Under the pieces are notes generated by a model that worked only from the letters and a program-made list of their open reading frames with translations, did no database searches and was not told the DNA's origin. Of a stretch of 64,000 nucleotides of DNA, positions 7,581 to 16,694 are shown one piece after another (within the stretch, counting starts at the first letter, position 1; every line of letters starts with the position of its first letter). Origin of the DNA: Parapedobacter lycopersici (lineage in GTDB: Bacteria > Bacteroidota > Bacteroidia > Sphingobacteriales > Sphingobacteriaceae); the NCBI RefSeq assembly GCF_024643285.1, contig NZ_JAMSLW010000001.1:803239-867238 (forward strand), in the 5' to 3' direction. The position numbers were made by a program, and so were the translations under genes.

Positions 7581-10184
7581 ATGAATTTTAACAATTATAC
7601 CATAAAAGCCCAGGAAGCGGTACAGAAAGCTTCTGAAATTGCACTGGGTAATCAGCAACAGGCGATTGAAACGGCCCACCTACTTAAGGCGTTGCTTCTC
7701 GTAGACGAAAATGTGGTGAGCCACCTGCTCAAAAAGCTCAACGTCAACGTAAGGCACGTGGAAGAGGAACTCGATAAACAAATAGCCGGGTTTCCCAAGG
7801 TAAGCGGCAGCAACATTTACCTGTCGTCCACGGCAAACACCGCCCTGCAGAAGGCGCAGTCGTACCTGAAAGAATTCAAAGATGAATTTGTATCCATCGA
7901 ACACATCCTGCTCGGCCTGCTGGGCACGGGTGATCAGACCGCCGCACTGCTGAAGGACCAGGGTGTGACCGAGAAGGACCTGAAAAAAGCCATTTCGGAA
8001 TTACGGGGCAGTGCGCGGGTGACCGATCAAAATGCAGAGGCGACTTACAATGCCCTGAACAAATATGCCCGCAACCTCAATGAATTTGCGGAATCGGGAA
8101 AACTCGATCCGGTGATCGGGCGCGACGAAGAGATCCGCCGGGTGATCCAGATCCTCTCCCGCCGTACGAAAAACAATCCCATCCTGGTGGGCGAGCCCGG
8201 TGTGGGCAAAACAGCCATCGCCGAAGGGATCGCACACCGCATCATCCAGGGTGACGTTCCGGAAAACCTCAAATCGAAGACCGTATACTCACTGGATATG
8301 GGCGCATTAATTGCCGGCGCCAAATACAAAGGGGAATTTGAAGAGCGACTCAAGGCCGTCGTCAAAGAGGTGACACAGAGCGACGGGGAGATCATCCTGT
8401 TTATTGATGAAATCCATACGCTTATTGGAGCGGGTGGCGGTGAAGGGGCCATGGATGCAGCCAATATCCTTAAGCCTGCACTCGCCAGGGGCGAGCTGCG
8501 GGCCATAGGTGCCACCACACTCAACGAATACCAGAAATACTTTGAGAGAGATAAGGCCCTGGAACGCCGTTTCCAGAAGGTGATGGTGGAAGAACCCGAT
8601 ACGCAGGATGCGATTTCCATCCTGCGCGGACTGAAAGAGCGTTACGAAACGCATCACAAAGTCCGGATTCTCGACGAAGCCATTATCTCCGCCGTGGAAC
8701 TGTCCCAGCGTTACATCAGCGACCGATTTTTACCTGACAAGGCCATCGACCTGATGGACGAAGCCGCCTCCAAGCTCCGGCTGGAGATGGATTCGGTACC
8801 GGAGGCTGTCGATGAAATCGAGCGCCGGATCATGCAGCTGGAAATCGAGCGGGAGGCAATCAAACGGGAAAAAGACACCAAAAAAGTGAGTGAATTGAGT
8901 GAGCAGATTGCTAACCTCACCGCCGAACGCGATTCCCTGCGTGCTGCATGGCAGAGTGAAAAGACGCTCGTGGACAACATCAACCACGAAATCGAGCAGA
9001 TCGAAAACTACAAGCTGGAAGCCGATCAGGCCGAGCGGGCGGGCGATTATGGCAAAGTAGCGGAAATCCGTTACGGCCGCATCAAGGAGTCCCAGGATAA
9101 AGTGGATGCCCTGAAGAGTGAACTAAGCGAAAAACAAAGCGGCAGCCGCATGCTTAAAGAAGAAGTGACCGCCGATGATATTGCCGACGTGGTAGCGCGG
9201 TGGACCGGCATTCCGGTTAGCCGGATGGTTCAGAGTGAACGGGAAAAGCTGTTGCACCTGGAAGCCGAATTGCACAAGCGGGTGGCCGGGCAGGACGAAG
9301 CGATTGAAGCCATCTCGGATGCAATCCGCCGTTCACGGGCCGGACTGAGCGACGTCAAACGCCCCATCGGTTCGTTTATTTTCCTGGGCACCACCGGCGT
9401 GGGCAAAACCGAGCTGGCACGGGCACTGGCCGAATTTCTCTTCAACGACGAACATTCCATGGTGCGGATTGACATGAGTGAATACCAGGAACGGCACTCG
9501 GTATCGCGCCTGATCGGGGCGCCTCCGGGATACGTGGGTTATGATGAAGGCGGGCAGCTCACGGAAGCCGTGCGACGCCACCCGTATTCGGTTGTACTGC
9601 TTGATGAGATCGAAAAGGCACACCCGGATGTATTCAACATCCTGCTGCAGGTGCTGGACGATGGCCACCTGACGGATAACAAGGGACGGACGGTGAATTT
9701 CAAGAACACCATCATCATCATGACCTCCAATATCGGCTCACACCTGATCCAGGAGAACTTCAGCCAGTTGACTGACACGAACCGGGAGGAAGTCGTTGCC
9801 AAAACACGCAGCGCGGTCTTCGAATTGCTGCAACAGACCATCCGGCCTGAGTTTCTCAACCGCATCGATGAGGTCATCATGTTTACGCCACTGAGCCGGA
9901 ATCAGATCGGGGAAATCGTGCACATGCAGTTTGCCCATGTACAGCAGCAGCTGGCCGAAATGGGTATCCGGCTTACAGCCAGCGAAGAAGCGCTCGACTG
10001 GCTCGCCCAGCTGGGATACGACCCGCAATACGGCGCACGGCCACTCAAAAGGGTGATACAGAAACACATCCTCAACGAGCTGTCGAAGGAAATCCTGGCA
10101 GGCAACATCGATAAGGAAAGTACGATTAAGCTGGATATGTTCGACAATAAGTTTGTGTTCCTTAACGAAAAACAGGAAGCATAA
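7581..10184 (+). CDS. clpB: ATP-dependent chaperone ClpB
   Basis: 867 residues, full length. The Clp_N substrate domain (about 1-145) is followed by the first AAA+ module with Walker A GEPGVGKT near 204, a coiled-coil middle domain (about 400-530, rich in E, K, R and Q) that separates ClpB from ClpA/ClpC, and the second AAA+ module with Walker A GTTGVGKT near 603. There is no ClpP-docking loop evident. ClpB works with DnaK to pull apart protein aggregates after heat stress. No heat-shock promoter motif was recognised; a strong terminator follows at 10228-10254. Confidence 0.98.
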   Translation: MNFNNYTIKAQEAVQKASEIALGNQQQAIETAHLLKALLLVDENVVSHLLKKLNVNVRHVEEELDKQIAGFPKVSGSNIYLSSTANTALQKAQSYLKEFKDEFVSIEHILLGLLGTGDQTAALLKDQGVTEKDLKKAISELRGSARVTDQNAEATYNALNKYARNLNEFAESGKLDPVIGRDEEIRRVIQILSRRTKNNPILVGEPGVGKTAIAEGIAHRIIQGDVPENLKSKTVYSLDMGALIAGAKYKGEFEERLKAVVKEVTQSDGEIILFIDEIHTLIGAGGGEGAMDAANILKPALARGELRAIGATTLNEYQKYFERDKALERRFQKVMVEEPDTQDAISILRGLKERYETHHKVRILDEAIISAVELSQRYISDRFLPDKAIDLMDEAASKLRLEMDSVPEAVDEIERRIMQLEIEREAIKREKDTKKVSELSEQIANLTAERDSLRAAWQSEKTLVDNINHEIEQIENYKLEADQAERAGDYGKVAEIRYGRIKESQDKVDALKSELSEKQSGSRMLKEEVTADDIADVVARWTGIPVSRMVQSEREKLLHLEAELHKRVAGQDEAIEAISDAIRRSRAGLSDVKRPIGSFIFLGTTGVGKTELARALAEFLFNDEHSMVRIDMSEYQERHSVSRLIGAPPGYVGYDEGGQLTEAVRRHPYSVVLLDEIEKAHPDVFNILLQVLDDGHLTDNKGRTVNFKNTIIIMTSNIGSHLIQENFSQLTDTNREEVVAKTRSAVFELLQQTIRPEFLNRIDEVIMFTPLSRNQIGEIVHMQFAHVQQQLAEMGIRLTASEEALDWLAQLGYDPQYGARPLKRVIQKHILNELSKEILAGNIDKESTIKLDMFDNKFVFLNEKQEA

Positions 10185-10227
10185 GAGCTGCGTATCCCGC
10201 AATCAACACCCGTCGTAATCAGATCAA

Positions 10228-10254
10228 CGGACTGTGGACAAAATCCACAGTCCG
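10228..10254 (+). terminator. Rho-independent terminator after clpB
   Basis: A perfect 11-bp stem (10228-10238 with 10244-10254, CGGACTGTGGA and its complement) with a CAAAA loop, followed by CTTTTATTTTG. It ends the clpB transcript. Confidence 0.85.
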
Positions 10255-10363
10255 CTTTTATTTTGAAGCGTTCAAAAGCTGCACAGCCCGTGATTTATCG
10301 GCCTTTGGCGTACGGGGAACGGGGTATGGCAGGCAGCGGCCGGCGATTTAGCACAATTTTTGG

Positions 10364-10371
10364 TATCTTTA
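10364..10371 (+). promoter_or_regulatory. Probable -7 box for the hybrid histidine kinase
   Basis: TATCTTTA fits TAnnTTTG with one mismatch and lies 24 bases before the ATG at 10396. It supports that start over the upstream in-frame start at 10360. Confidence 0.4.
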
Positions 10372-10395
10372 CGTTCAGTAACATTGGGGTATTCC

Positions 10396-12906
10396 ATGCC
10401 AACACCGCACATACAGTCAACAGGAAGCGTGCAGCGCAAGGTGATCTTCGTGTTTATAAGCTGCGCCGTGGCGCTGGTGCTCGCCTGGGTAATCAGCCGG
10501 GTGGCCTTTACCGAAATGATGGACACCGTGGACAGCATTACCGCGCCCGACCCCAAGCTGGAGATGGTAAGCCAGATATCGCGGGATATCATGCGACTCG
10601 ACCAGCTGCAGCGCGCCCAGGCTTTCCTCAATTCCGGCAAATACAGTAGCCTGACCAACGAATCGGCAGTCATCGTATCCGCGCTTGATTCACTGAAATC
10701 GCTCTATCAGTACAGTTCCATCCAGCAGCAGCGCATTGATTCCATCAAAACCCTGCTTACCCAGCGTGACGGGCTATTTGACGCTTACGTGAAAGTACGC
10801 GAAAAGGTGGTCGACAGCGATGCGTTTTCCAAGCAGCTGGACTCCCTCAGCAAAGTAATCTACGAACCGTCGGGCGACAGCACCATTGTAACCACCGAAA
10901 GGAAACGCCGTACGACTACCATTTCGGACGATACGGACAACATGGATACGGTAGTGCCGGTGAACCCGGATGATAAGGGATTTTTTGCCCGGCTGTTCGG
11001 CTCACGCAGGCGGACGGAAGCGCCGCCGCAGGCCGTTGAGGAAAGACGGATGGTAGAGGAAGAGCTGGAAACCATCGTAGACACGATCCGGGCCGCCCAG
11101 CACGACAGCACACTGGCCAAAATCGACAGCGCCGTGCAGCTCTTTCAGCTGCGCCAGCAGCAGCAGCGCGAACTGTTCGTCAGCCAGGAAATGGAATTGA
11201 CCATTGCAGGAAATGCGCTGATAAGCAATATGCTGAACATTTTACAGTCTGTGGAAAACGAGGCGATGCTGCAGCTGGAAGCCGACAATCAACAGGCCAA
11301 GACCGTGGTCAGTGACAGCGTATGGCGGATCAGTGCCATTTTTCTCGGGTTTTTTATCATTACCACCATCATGGTATACCTCATCCTGCAGGACATCAGC
11401 CGGAATAATGCATACCGTATCGCACTGGAGGCGGCAAAAGAGGAGGCCGAGTACCATGCAGCAGCCAAACAGCGGTTTCTCGCCAACATGAGCCACGAGC
11501 TGCGCACCCCACTGCAATCCATCATCGGATATGCCGAACAGCTGAAGCAGGACATTACGTTCGACTCTCCGAAAATCAACGCCATTTATCAGTCGTCCGA
11601 ACACCTGTTGCAGATCGTCAACGAGATACTGGACTACAGCCGGATCACTTCCGGCAAAATCGTACTGACGGAGAAACCCTTCATCCTGCTTGAACTGGTA
11701 AACAATGTGGTATCCGTGATGCGTATGCAGGCGTCCAGCAAAGCCCTTGACCTGGTGCTTAACACCCGCATCCTGGGTTCCGGACACCTGCTTGGCGATG
11801 CATTCCGGATCAAACAGATCCTGTTTAACCTGCTCAGCAATGCCATTAAGTTTACAGACCGGGGGAAAGTGACGCTGAATGTCAGCACCGTCGTGTACGA
11901 GAAAAAGACGGAATTGAATATTGTGGTTAAGGATACCGGAAAAGGGATACCCGCAGATGACCTGGAACGTATTTTCAATGATTTTGAGCAGTCGGAGAAT
12001 GCCAATTCCGGTGTATATTTCGGGAGCGGCCTGGGACTGAGCATCGTCAAGGCGATCTGCGAAAGTATGGGCGGAAAAATCCGTGTGGAAAGTAAAAAAG
12101 GATACGGTTCGGTCTTTAAGGTCAACCTTCCCCTGCAGGCCGCCACAAAACCGGAAGCAGCACCGGCGTCCGTTGTCCAGCCGGCCGCGTTCAACGGTAA
12201 AGTGTGGATTGTTGATGACGATCAGCTGATACTGGGTCTATGCCAGAGCATCCTCAATAAACACCACATTGCCTACCGGTGTTTTGCCTCCCCCAGCGAA
12301 TTGCTGTCGGCAGCATGGGACCCCGAAGTAACCGTCATCCTGATGGACATCCGTATGCCGGAAATGGACGGCACACAGCTTAACCGGGAGCTGGAGAAGA
12401 AAATACCTGCCGACGCGGAGGTAAGCCGGTTCGCTTTTACGGCACAGGCACTGCCGGAGGAACAGGAGGAGATTCTGGCCCAGGGATTCGATGGCCTGTT
12501 GCTGAAACCTTTTAAGGAAGCAGATTTACTGGAACTCCTGCACATCCATGGAAAGGATACACCGCCCATCAAGGACGATACCATGATGCAGCTGCTGGCC
12601 ACGGACGATGAAGAGCAGGCAAACCGCTTCCTCCAGTTATACATCGCCGACACGCTGTCGGATTTAAGTGCCCTGCAGGCACAGTATGAAAAAAAAGACC
12701 TGCCCGGAATGGAATTGCTGCTGCATCGCATAGCCGGGCGTACCGCCCAGGTGGGTGCCGACAAAATCGCCTTCCGGCTGCGCAAACTGGAAATCGATAC
12801 CCGCAACGGGGAGCTGCCGGATGCGGCCGAATATGCACGTTCCGTAACCGAACTCACCGGTTTTGTGCAGCAGCTGCAAATCCACACCGTATCGTCCATG
12901 GCCTAA
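10396..12906 (+). CDS. Hybrid sensor histidine kinase with receiver and Hpt domains
   Basis: 836 residues from the ATG at 10396. Two membrane helices (about 16-35 and 313-334) flank a periplasmic region of about 275 residues that is predicted mostly helical and contains a charged, low-complexity insert with RRKRR-type and Pro-rich stretches. Then follow HisKA with phospho-acceptor His367 (MSHELRTPL), the ATPase domain with N box NLLSNAIKFT and G1 DTGKGIP, a receiver domain (VDDD near 606, phospho-acceptor Asp651 in LMDIRMPEMDG), and a C-terminal Hpt domain with His777 (LLHRIAGRTAQVGA). A full His-Asp-His phosphorelay is thus in one chain, but no DNA-binding regulator is adjacent, so the final acceptor is elsewhere in the genome. 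Signal unknown. Confidence 0.9.
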   Translation: MPTPHIQSTGSVQRKVIFVFISCAVALVLAWVISRVAFTEMMDTVDSITAPDPKLEMVSQISRDIMRLDQLQRAQAFLNSGKYSSLTNESAVIVSALDSLKSLYQYSSIQQQRIDSIKTLLTQRDGLFDAYVKVREKVVDSDAFSKQLDSLSKVIYEPSGDSTIVTTERKRRTTTISDDTDNMDTVVPVNPDDKGFFARLFGSRRRTEAPPQAVEERRMVEEELETIVDTIRAAQHDSTLAKIDSAVQLFQLRQQQQRELFVSQEMELTIAGNALISNMLNILQSVENEAMLQLEADNQQAKTVVSDSVWRISAIFLGFFIITTIMVYLILQDISRNNAYRIALEAAKEEAEYHAAAKQRFLANMSHELRTPLQSIIGYAEQLKQDITFDSPKINAIYQSSEHLLQIVNEILDYSRITSGKIVLTEKPFILLELVNNVVSVMRMQASSKALDLVLNTRILGSGHLLGDAFRIKQILFNLLSNAIKFTDRGKVTLNVSTVVYEKKTELNIVVKDTGKGIPADDLERIFNDFEQSENANSGVYFGSGLGLSIVKAICESMGGKIRVESKKGYGSVFKVNLPLQAATKPEAAPASVVQPAAFNGKVWIVDDDQLILGLCQSILNKHHIAYRCFASPSELLSAAWDPEVTVILMDIRMPEMDGTQLNRELEKKIPADAEVSRFAFTAQALPEEQEEILAQGFDGLLLKPFKEADLLELLHIHGKDTPPIKDDTMMQLLATDDEEQANRFLQLYIADTLSDLSALQAQYEKKDLPGMELLLHRIAGRTAQVGADKIAFRLRKLEIDTRNGELPDAAEYARSVTELTGFVQQLQIHTVSSMA

Positions 12907-12956
12907 ACGAAATGGCAAGCGTCCGCAATTATATTGCGTATCAACGTGAATTTAGC

Positions 12957-12964
12957 TAAGTTTG
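12957..12964 (+). promoter_or_regulatory. -7 promoter box for mazG
   Basis: TAAGTTTG is a perfect TAnnTTTG box, with a TTG at 12934-12936, 20 bases upstream, in the -33 position. The mazG ATG at 12985 is 20 bases downstream, so the longer reading frame from 12934 starts before the promoter and is not used. Confidence 0.6.
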
Positions 12965-12984
12965 ACGGTAAAAAAATACACGCC

Positions 12985-13788
12985 ATGTCCCATACACCTC
13001 CCCCGGCCCGGCAAACGCCGGCCACGGCCTTTGAACGCCTACTCCTTGTGTTAAACACGCTTCGGGCAGAATGCCCGTGGGACCGGAAGCAGACCATGGA
13101 AACCCTCCGGCACCTCACCATAGAGGAAATGTATGAACTGGGGGATGCTATTCTGGACAACGACCTGGATGAGGTGAAAAAAGAGCTTGGCGACCTGATG
13201 ATGCACCTCGTTTTCTACGCCCGGATTGCAGCGGAGCAGGAAGCTTTTGACATTACCGATGTACTTAACGGTGTATGTGAGAAGCTGATTTCCAGGCATC
13301 CGCATATTTACGGCAACGTAAACGTAAACGACGAGGAAGATGTGAAACGGAACTGGGAACAGCTGAAACTAAAAGAAGGCAACAAATCCGTACTGGGGGG
13401 TGTACCACGCTCCCTGCCGGCCCTGGTAAAAGCCTACCGCATCCAGGACAAGGTGCGGGGTGTGGGATTCGACTGGGAGGAGAAAGCGCAGGTCTGGCAG
13501 AAAGTGGAAGAAGAGCTGGCCGAGTTCAAACGGGAATTTGACACGGAAGCCGGCCAGGCGATCGACGCCGAACGTGCGGAGGCCGAATTCGGGGATCTGC
13601 TGTTTTCACTGGTCAATTACGCCCGTTTCATTGGCATCAACCCCGAAAATGCACTGGAACGCACCAATAAGAAATTCATCAAGCGGTTTTCGCACCTGGA
13701 AAAGCGCGCCGGGGAAACCGGCAAAAACCTGAAAGAGATGACGCTGGCAGAAATGGATGTTTATTGGGAAGAAGCAAAGAAACTATAG
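12985..13788 (+). CDS. mazG: Nucleoside triphosphate pyrophosphohydrolase MazG
   Basis: 267 residues with two MazG repeats. The first carries ECPWDRKQT and the acidic metal-binding pattern EEMYELGDAI then KKELGDLMMH; the second has EEELAEFKRE and EAEFGDLLFSL. The enzyme hydrolyses (d)NTPs to monophosphates and pyrophosphate, clearing damaged nucleotides and, in some bacteria, lowering (p)ppGpp-inducing signals. The gene is convergent with the desaturase gene, and their stop codons overlap in the palindrome CTATAG at 13783-13788. Confidence 0.95.
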   Translation: MSHTPPPARQTPATAFERLLLVLNTLRAECPWDRKQTMETLRHLTIEEMYELGDAILDNDLDEVKKELGDLMMHLVFYARIAAEQEAFDITDVLNGVCEKLISRHPHIYGNVNVNDEEDVKRNWEQLKLKEGNKSVLGGVPRSLPALVKAYRIQDKVRGVGFDWEEKAQVWQKVEEELAEFKREFDTEAGQAIDAERAEAEFGDLLFSLVNYARFIGINPENALERTNKKFIKRFSHLEKRAGETGKNLKEMTLAEMDVYWEEAKKL

Positions 13789-14883
13789 CTCGCCGGTATT
13801 AAACAGGTTCTCTGCCATCCCCTGCTTTTTCAGCAGCACAAAGTGCGACCGCACGGCTTTTATTGCCGGGTAACAGGTATATGGCAGACTGTACTCCTTT
13901 GCATACCGTTTGATTATCGGCGTTATATAGGGATAATACGTGTGCGCGACATGCGGGAACAGGTGGTGGGCCACATGATGTGTAAAACCACCGAAGAGGA
14001 AGTTCGCAATGGGACTGTCGGCACTGAAATCCTTGGTAACCATCATCTGGTGTTCTGCCCAGGTGACATCCATTTTACCATCGACAGGCGGCAGCGGAAA
14101 GACCGCTGTTTCGTCGACGTGAGTGGAAATCAGCGCAATAACACCCAGCAGGCTACCGAAGATATGCATGCAAAGCCAGCCCAGTACCACAATATACCAG
14201 GGCTGGTTCAGCACGATCAGGGGGATGCCGATCAGGTAAAACAAGTTGAACAGCTTGGCCGCGAACAGCCTGTAATATTCGATCCGTGGTATCCGGATGA
14301 TGCGTTTGATGTAATTGTCCTTCGTGCCGTAGAAATCCTTGAAATCGCGTATGAACAGCCAGTTGAGCGTATACAGCGGATACAGTAAAAACATGTAGAT
14401 ATGCTGATAACGGTGTTGGCTGAGGTGCTCGCTGTCCGGGAAGATACGTACCAGGTCACTCTGTTTAATGTCGGTATCCCAATGCTGGATATTGGGATAA
14501 GGGTGATGCAGCAGGTTGTGCCGCTTGCCCCATAGCCAGCTGTTGCTGCCGAAGAGTTCCAGCACATACATGAACCGCTGATTGTCTTTCCGCTTCTTGA
14601 ATACCGCCCCGTGGGCCGCATCATGGAAAGCATTGATAAACAGCATGATCATGGAAAAACCAAGGAGGATATAAAACAAAAACAGGAGTGGCGTATAATT
14701 GCCGAACAACAGGATACCGGCATAAAAACCCAGGTAAAGGAACAGCAGGAAGTAGGTTTTAATTACATTACGCCGCTGAATACGCTTATCGCCGAGTACC
14801 TTTTCCTGTACTTCGCGCTGGAGCTTCTTAAAAAAATCATCGGGGCCAGCTTTCTTATATGTAGGTTTTACAAGTCCTTCCAT
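13783..14883 (-). CDS. Membrane fatty acid desaturase (acyl-CoA/lipid type)
   Basis: 366 residues from the ATG at 14883; the reading frame can be extended to a TTG at 14901, but ATG is preferred. The three histidine boxes of integral-membrane di-iron desaturases are present: HDAAH near residue 87, HNLLHH near 122 and HHVAHH near 310, set among four or more hydrophobic helices. The last box with the FGGFTHH lead resembles the COG3239 group of lipid and acyl-CoA desaturases. It would introduce a double bond into membrane fatty acids, commonly for cold adaptation. Its promoter carries an inverted repeat over the -7 box (14907-14926), suggesting dedicated control. Confidence 0.88.
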   Translation of the reverse strand: MEGLVKPTYKKAGPDDFFKKLQREVQEKVLGDKRIQRRNVIKTYFLLFLYLGFYAGILLFGNYTPLLFLFYILLGFSMIMLFINAFHDAAHGAVFKKRKDNQRFMYVLELFGSNSWLWGKRHNLLHHPYPNIQHWDTDIKQSDLVRIFPDSEHLSQHRYQHIYMFLLYPLYTLNWLFIRDFKDFYGTKDNYIKRIIRIPRIEYYRLFAAKLFNLFYLIGIPLIVLNQPWYIVVLGWLCMHIFGSLLGVIALISTHVDETAVFPLPPVDGKMDVTWAEHQMMVTKDFSADSPIANFLFGGFTHHVAHHLFPHVAHTYYPYITPIIKRYAKEYSLPYTCYPAIKAVRSHFVLLKKQGMAENLFNTGEL

Positions 14884-14906
14884 AATATACTTCCATTGCA
14901 AAGGTT

Positions 14907-14926
14907 ATCCCTGCAAAAATAGGGAT
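14907..14926 (-). promoter_or_regulatory. Promoter and candidate operator of the desaturase gene
   Basis: A 6-bp inverted repeat, ATCCCT at 14907-14912 and AGGGAT at 14921-14926, encloses the minus-strand -7 box TATTTTTG (14914-14921, perfect TAnnTTTG). A regulator bound to the repeat would cover the promoter. The desaturase ATG is 24 bases farther on. Confidence 0.5.
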
Positions 14927-15047
14927 TCTTTGTCACATGAATGCCAATAAGCAGGTAATCCTTACATTCACTTAACAATAAATATACCGAACCGCCCGCC
15001 GGTGTTAAATTCACCGGACAAACCACCGAACTTACCTAATATTTCCT

Positions 15048-15055
15048 TATTTTCG
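15048..15055 (+). promoter_or_regulatory. Probable -7 box for trpS
   Basis: TATTTTCG fits TAnnTTTG with one mismatch and ends 8 bases before the trpS ATG, another near-leaderless arrangement. Confidence 0.35.
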
Positions 15056-15063
15056 TCACCATT

Positions 15064-16059
15064 ATGGAAACAGTCGTGAGCGGTATCCGGAGTACCGGAA
15101 AATTGCATTTAGGAAATTATTACGGGGCGATCACCAATTTTGTGAAGATGCAGCGGGAGTACAACTGTTACTTCTTTATTGCGGATCTGCACGCACTGAC
15201 CACGCACCCGACACCGGAAGATCTCTATGCCAACGTACGCCAGGTGGTGGTGGAATACCTAGCGGCCGGAATTGATCCGGAGGCAGCCACGATATACATT
15301 CAGTCGGATGTACCCGAAGTGGCCGAATTATACCTGTACCTTAACATGAACGCGTACGTGGGTGAACTGGAACGTGCCGCGTCGTTCAAGGACAAGGTGC
15401 GTGCAAACCCCGATAACGTAAATGCGGGATTATTGACCTATCCCGTACTGATGGCCGCGGACATCCTGCTCCACCGCGCAACCAAAGTTCCTGTTGGCAA
15501 GGACCAGGAACAGCACCTGGAAATGTCGCGTACCTTCGCCAATCGCTTTAACCGGCTGTATAAAACGGAATACTTTGCGGAACCCTATGCTTTTTCTTTC
15601 GACAGCAAACTGGTTAAAATACCGGGACTGGACGGCAAGGGCAAAATGGGTAAATCCGAAGGTGAAGCCAATGCAGTATACCTTTCCGATTCCCCGGAGG
15701 TGATCCGGAAAAAGGTGATGCGTGCGGTTACCGACAGCGGCCCTACGGTGCCGAACCAGCCGAAAGCCGACGCCATCCAGAACCTGTTCGACCTGATGGC
15801 CGTGGTTTCCAGTCCAGATACGGTGCAGCATTTTAATGAACAGTATAATAACTGCGCCATCCGCTATGGCGACCTGAAGAAACAACTGGCGGAGGATATG
15901 ATTGCCGCCACCGAGCCGGTTCGTACACGCATCCATGAAATTTCAAACGATAACGACTATATTAGCAATGTAATCCGTATGGGAAATGAAAAGGCGCGGG
16001 AAAGCGCCCGGAAGACCCTGACAGAAGTACGCGAAATCATTGGATTCAGGAAATTTTAA
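15064..16059 (+). CDS. trpS: Tryptophanyl-tRNA synthetase
   Basis: 331 residues, typical bacterial TrpRS size. The class I HIGH-type signature appears as GKLHLGNYYGA near residue 12 and the KMSKS signature as GKMGKS near 195. DKVRANPDNV and HRATKVPVGKDQEQHLE are other conserved TrpRS segments. It charges tRNA-Trp with tryptophan. It is followed after one base by the deoxynucleoside kinase start, then by kdsB, so the three probably form one transcript. Confidence 0.97.
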   Translation: METVVSGIRSTGKLHLGNYYGAITNFVKMQREYNCYFFIADLHALTTHPTPEDLYANVRQVVVEYLAAGIDPEAATIYIQSDVPEVAELYLYLNMNAYVGELERAASFKDKVRANPDNVNAGLLTYPVLMAADILLHRATKVPVGKDQEQHLEMSRTFANRFNRLYKTEYFAEPYAFSFDSKLVKIPGLDGKGKMGKSEGEANAVYLSDSPEVIRKKVMRAVTDSGPTVPNQPKADAIQNLFDLMAVVSSPDTVQHFNEQYNNCAIRYGDLKKQLAEDMIAATEPVRTRIHEISNDNDYISNVIRMGNEKARESARKTLTEVREIIGFRKF

Positions 16060-16060
16060 C

Positions 16061-16675
16061 ATGCATATTGCCATTGTAGGAAATATCGGTGCGGGGAAAA
16101 CCACGCTTACCCAGCTGCTGGCCAACCACCTGAAATGGGAACCCCAGTTTGAGGCGGTGGACGACAACCCGTATCTGGAGGATTTTTACAGCGACATGAA
16201 GCGCTGGGCATTCAACCTGCAGATTTATTTCCTCAACAGCCGATTCCGCCATATTGTACAGCTGCAGCAGAAAGACATCAACATCATCCAGGACCGGACC
16301 ATCTATGAAGACGCGTATATTTTCGCGGAGAACCTATACGACATGGGGTTGATGAGCGCCCGCGATTTCGAGAATTACAGCGGTATCTTCGAAAGCATTG
16401 TTTCATATATTAAACCGCCGGATCTGCTGATTTATCTCCGGGCTTCGGTACCGACCCTAGTGGATAACATCCAGACGCGCGGAAGGGAATACGAAGCGAA
16501 TATCCGCCTGGACTACTTATCCAAGCTCAATGCAAAATATGAAAAATGGATCACGAACTATGCATCCGGCAAGCTGCTTATCCTAGATAAGGACAAGCTT
16601 GATTTTGCCAACAAGCCGGAGGACATGGGGTATGTGCTTCAAAAGGTAGAAGCCGAGCTGTTCGGCTTGTTCTGA
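16061..16675 (+). CDS. Deoxynucleoside kinase
   Basis: 204 residues starting at the ATG at 16061, one base after the trpS stop (TAACATG). The P-loop GNIGAGKTT is at residues 7-15, and DRTIYEDA corresponds to the DRS motif with the catalytic-site Glu and Arg of the family; an Arg-rich LID (RGREYEANIRLDYL) follows. This is the deoxyadenosine/deoxyguanosine kinase-like group common in Bacteroidota, which salvages deoxynucleosides by 5'-phosphorylation. The exact base preference cannot be read from the sequence. Confidence 0.9.
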   Translation: MHIAIVGNIGAGKTTLTQLLANHLKWEPQFEAVDDNPYLEDFYSDMKRWAFNLQIYFLNSRFRHIVQLQQKDINIIQDRTIYEDAYIFAENLYDMGLMSARDFENYSGIFESIVSYIKPPDLLIYLRASVPTLVDNIQTRGREYEANIRLDYLSKLNAKYEKWITNYASGKLLILDKDKLDFANKPEDMGYVLQKVEAELFGLF

Positions 16676-16694
16676 TCCCTTATCCCCCATCGCT

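Noticed and set aside
12934-12984. Longer N-terminus of MazG
   Set aside because: A perfect -7 box at 12957-12964 lies inside the extension, and MazG proteins start at about the ATG at 12985.
14884-14901. TTG-initiated extension of the desaturase
   Set aside because: An ATG six codons later fits the promoter distance and family length; the extension adds no conserved residues.
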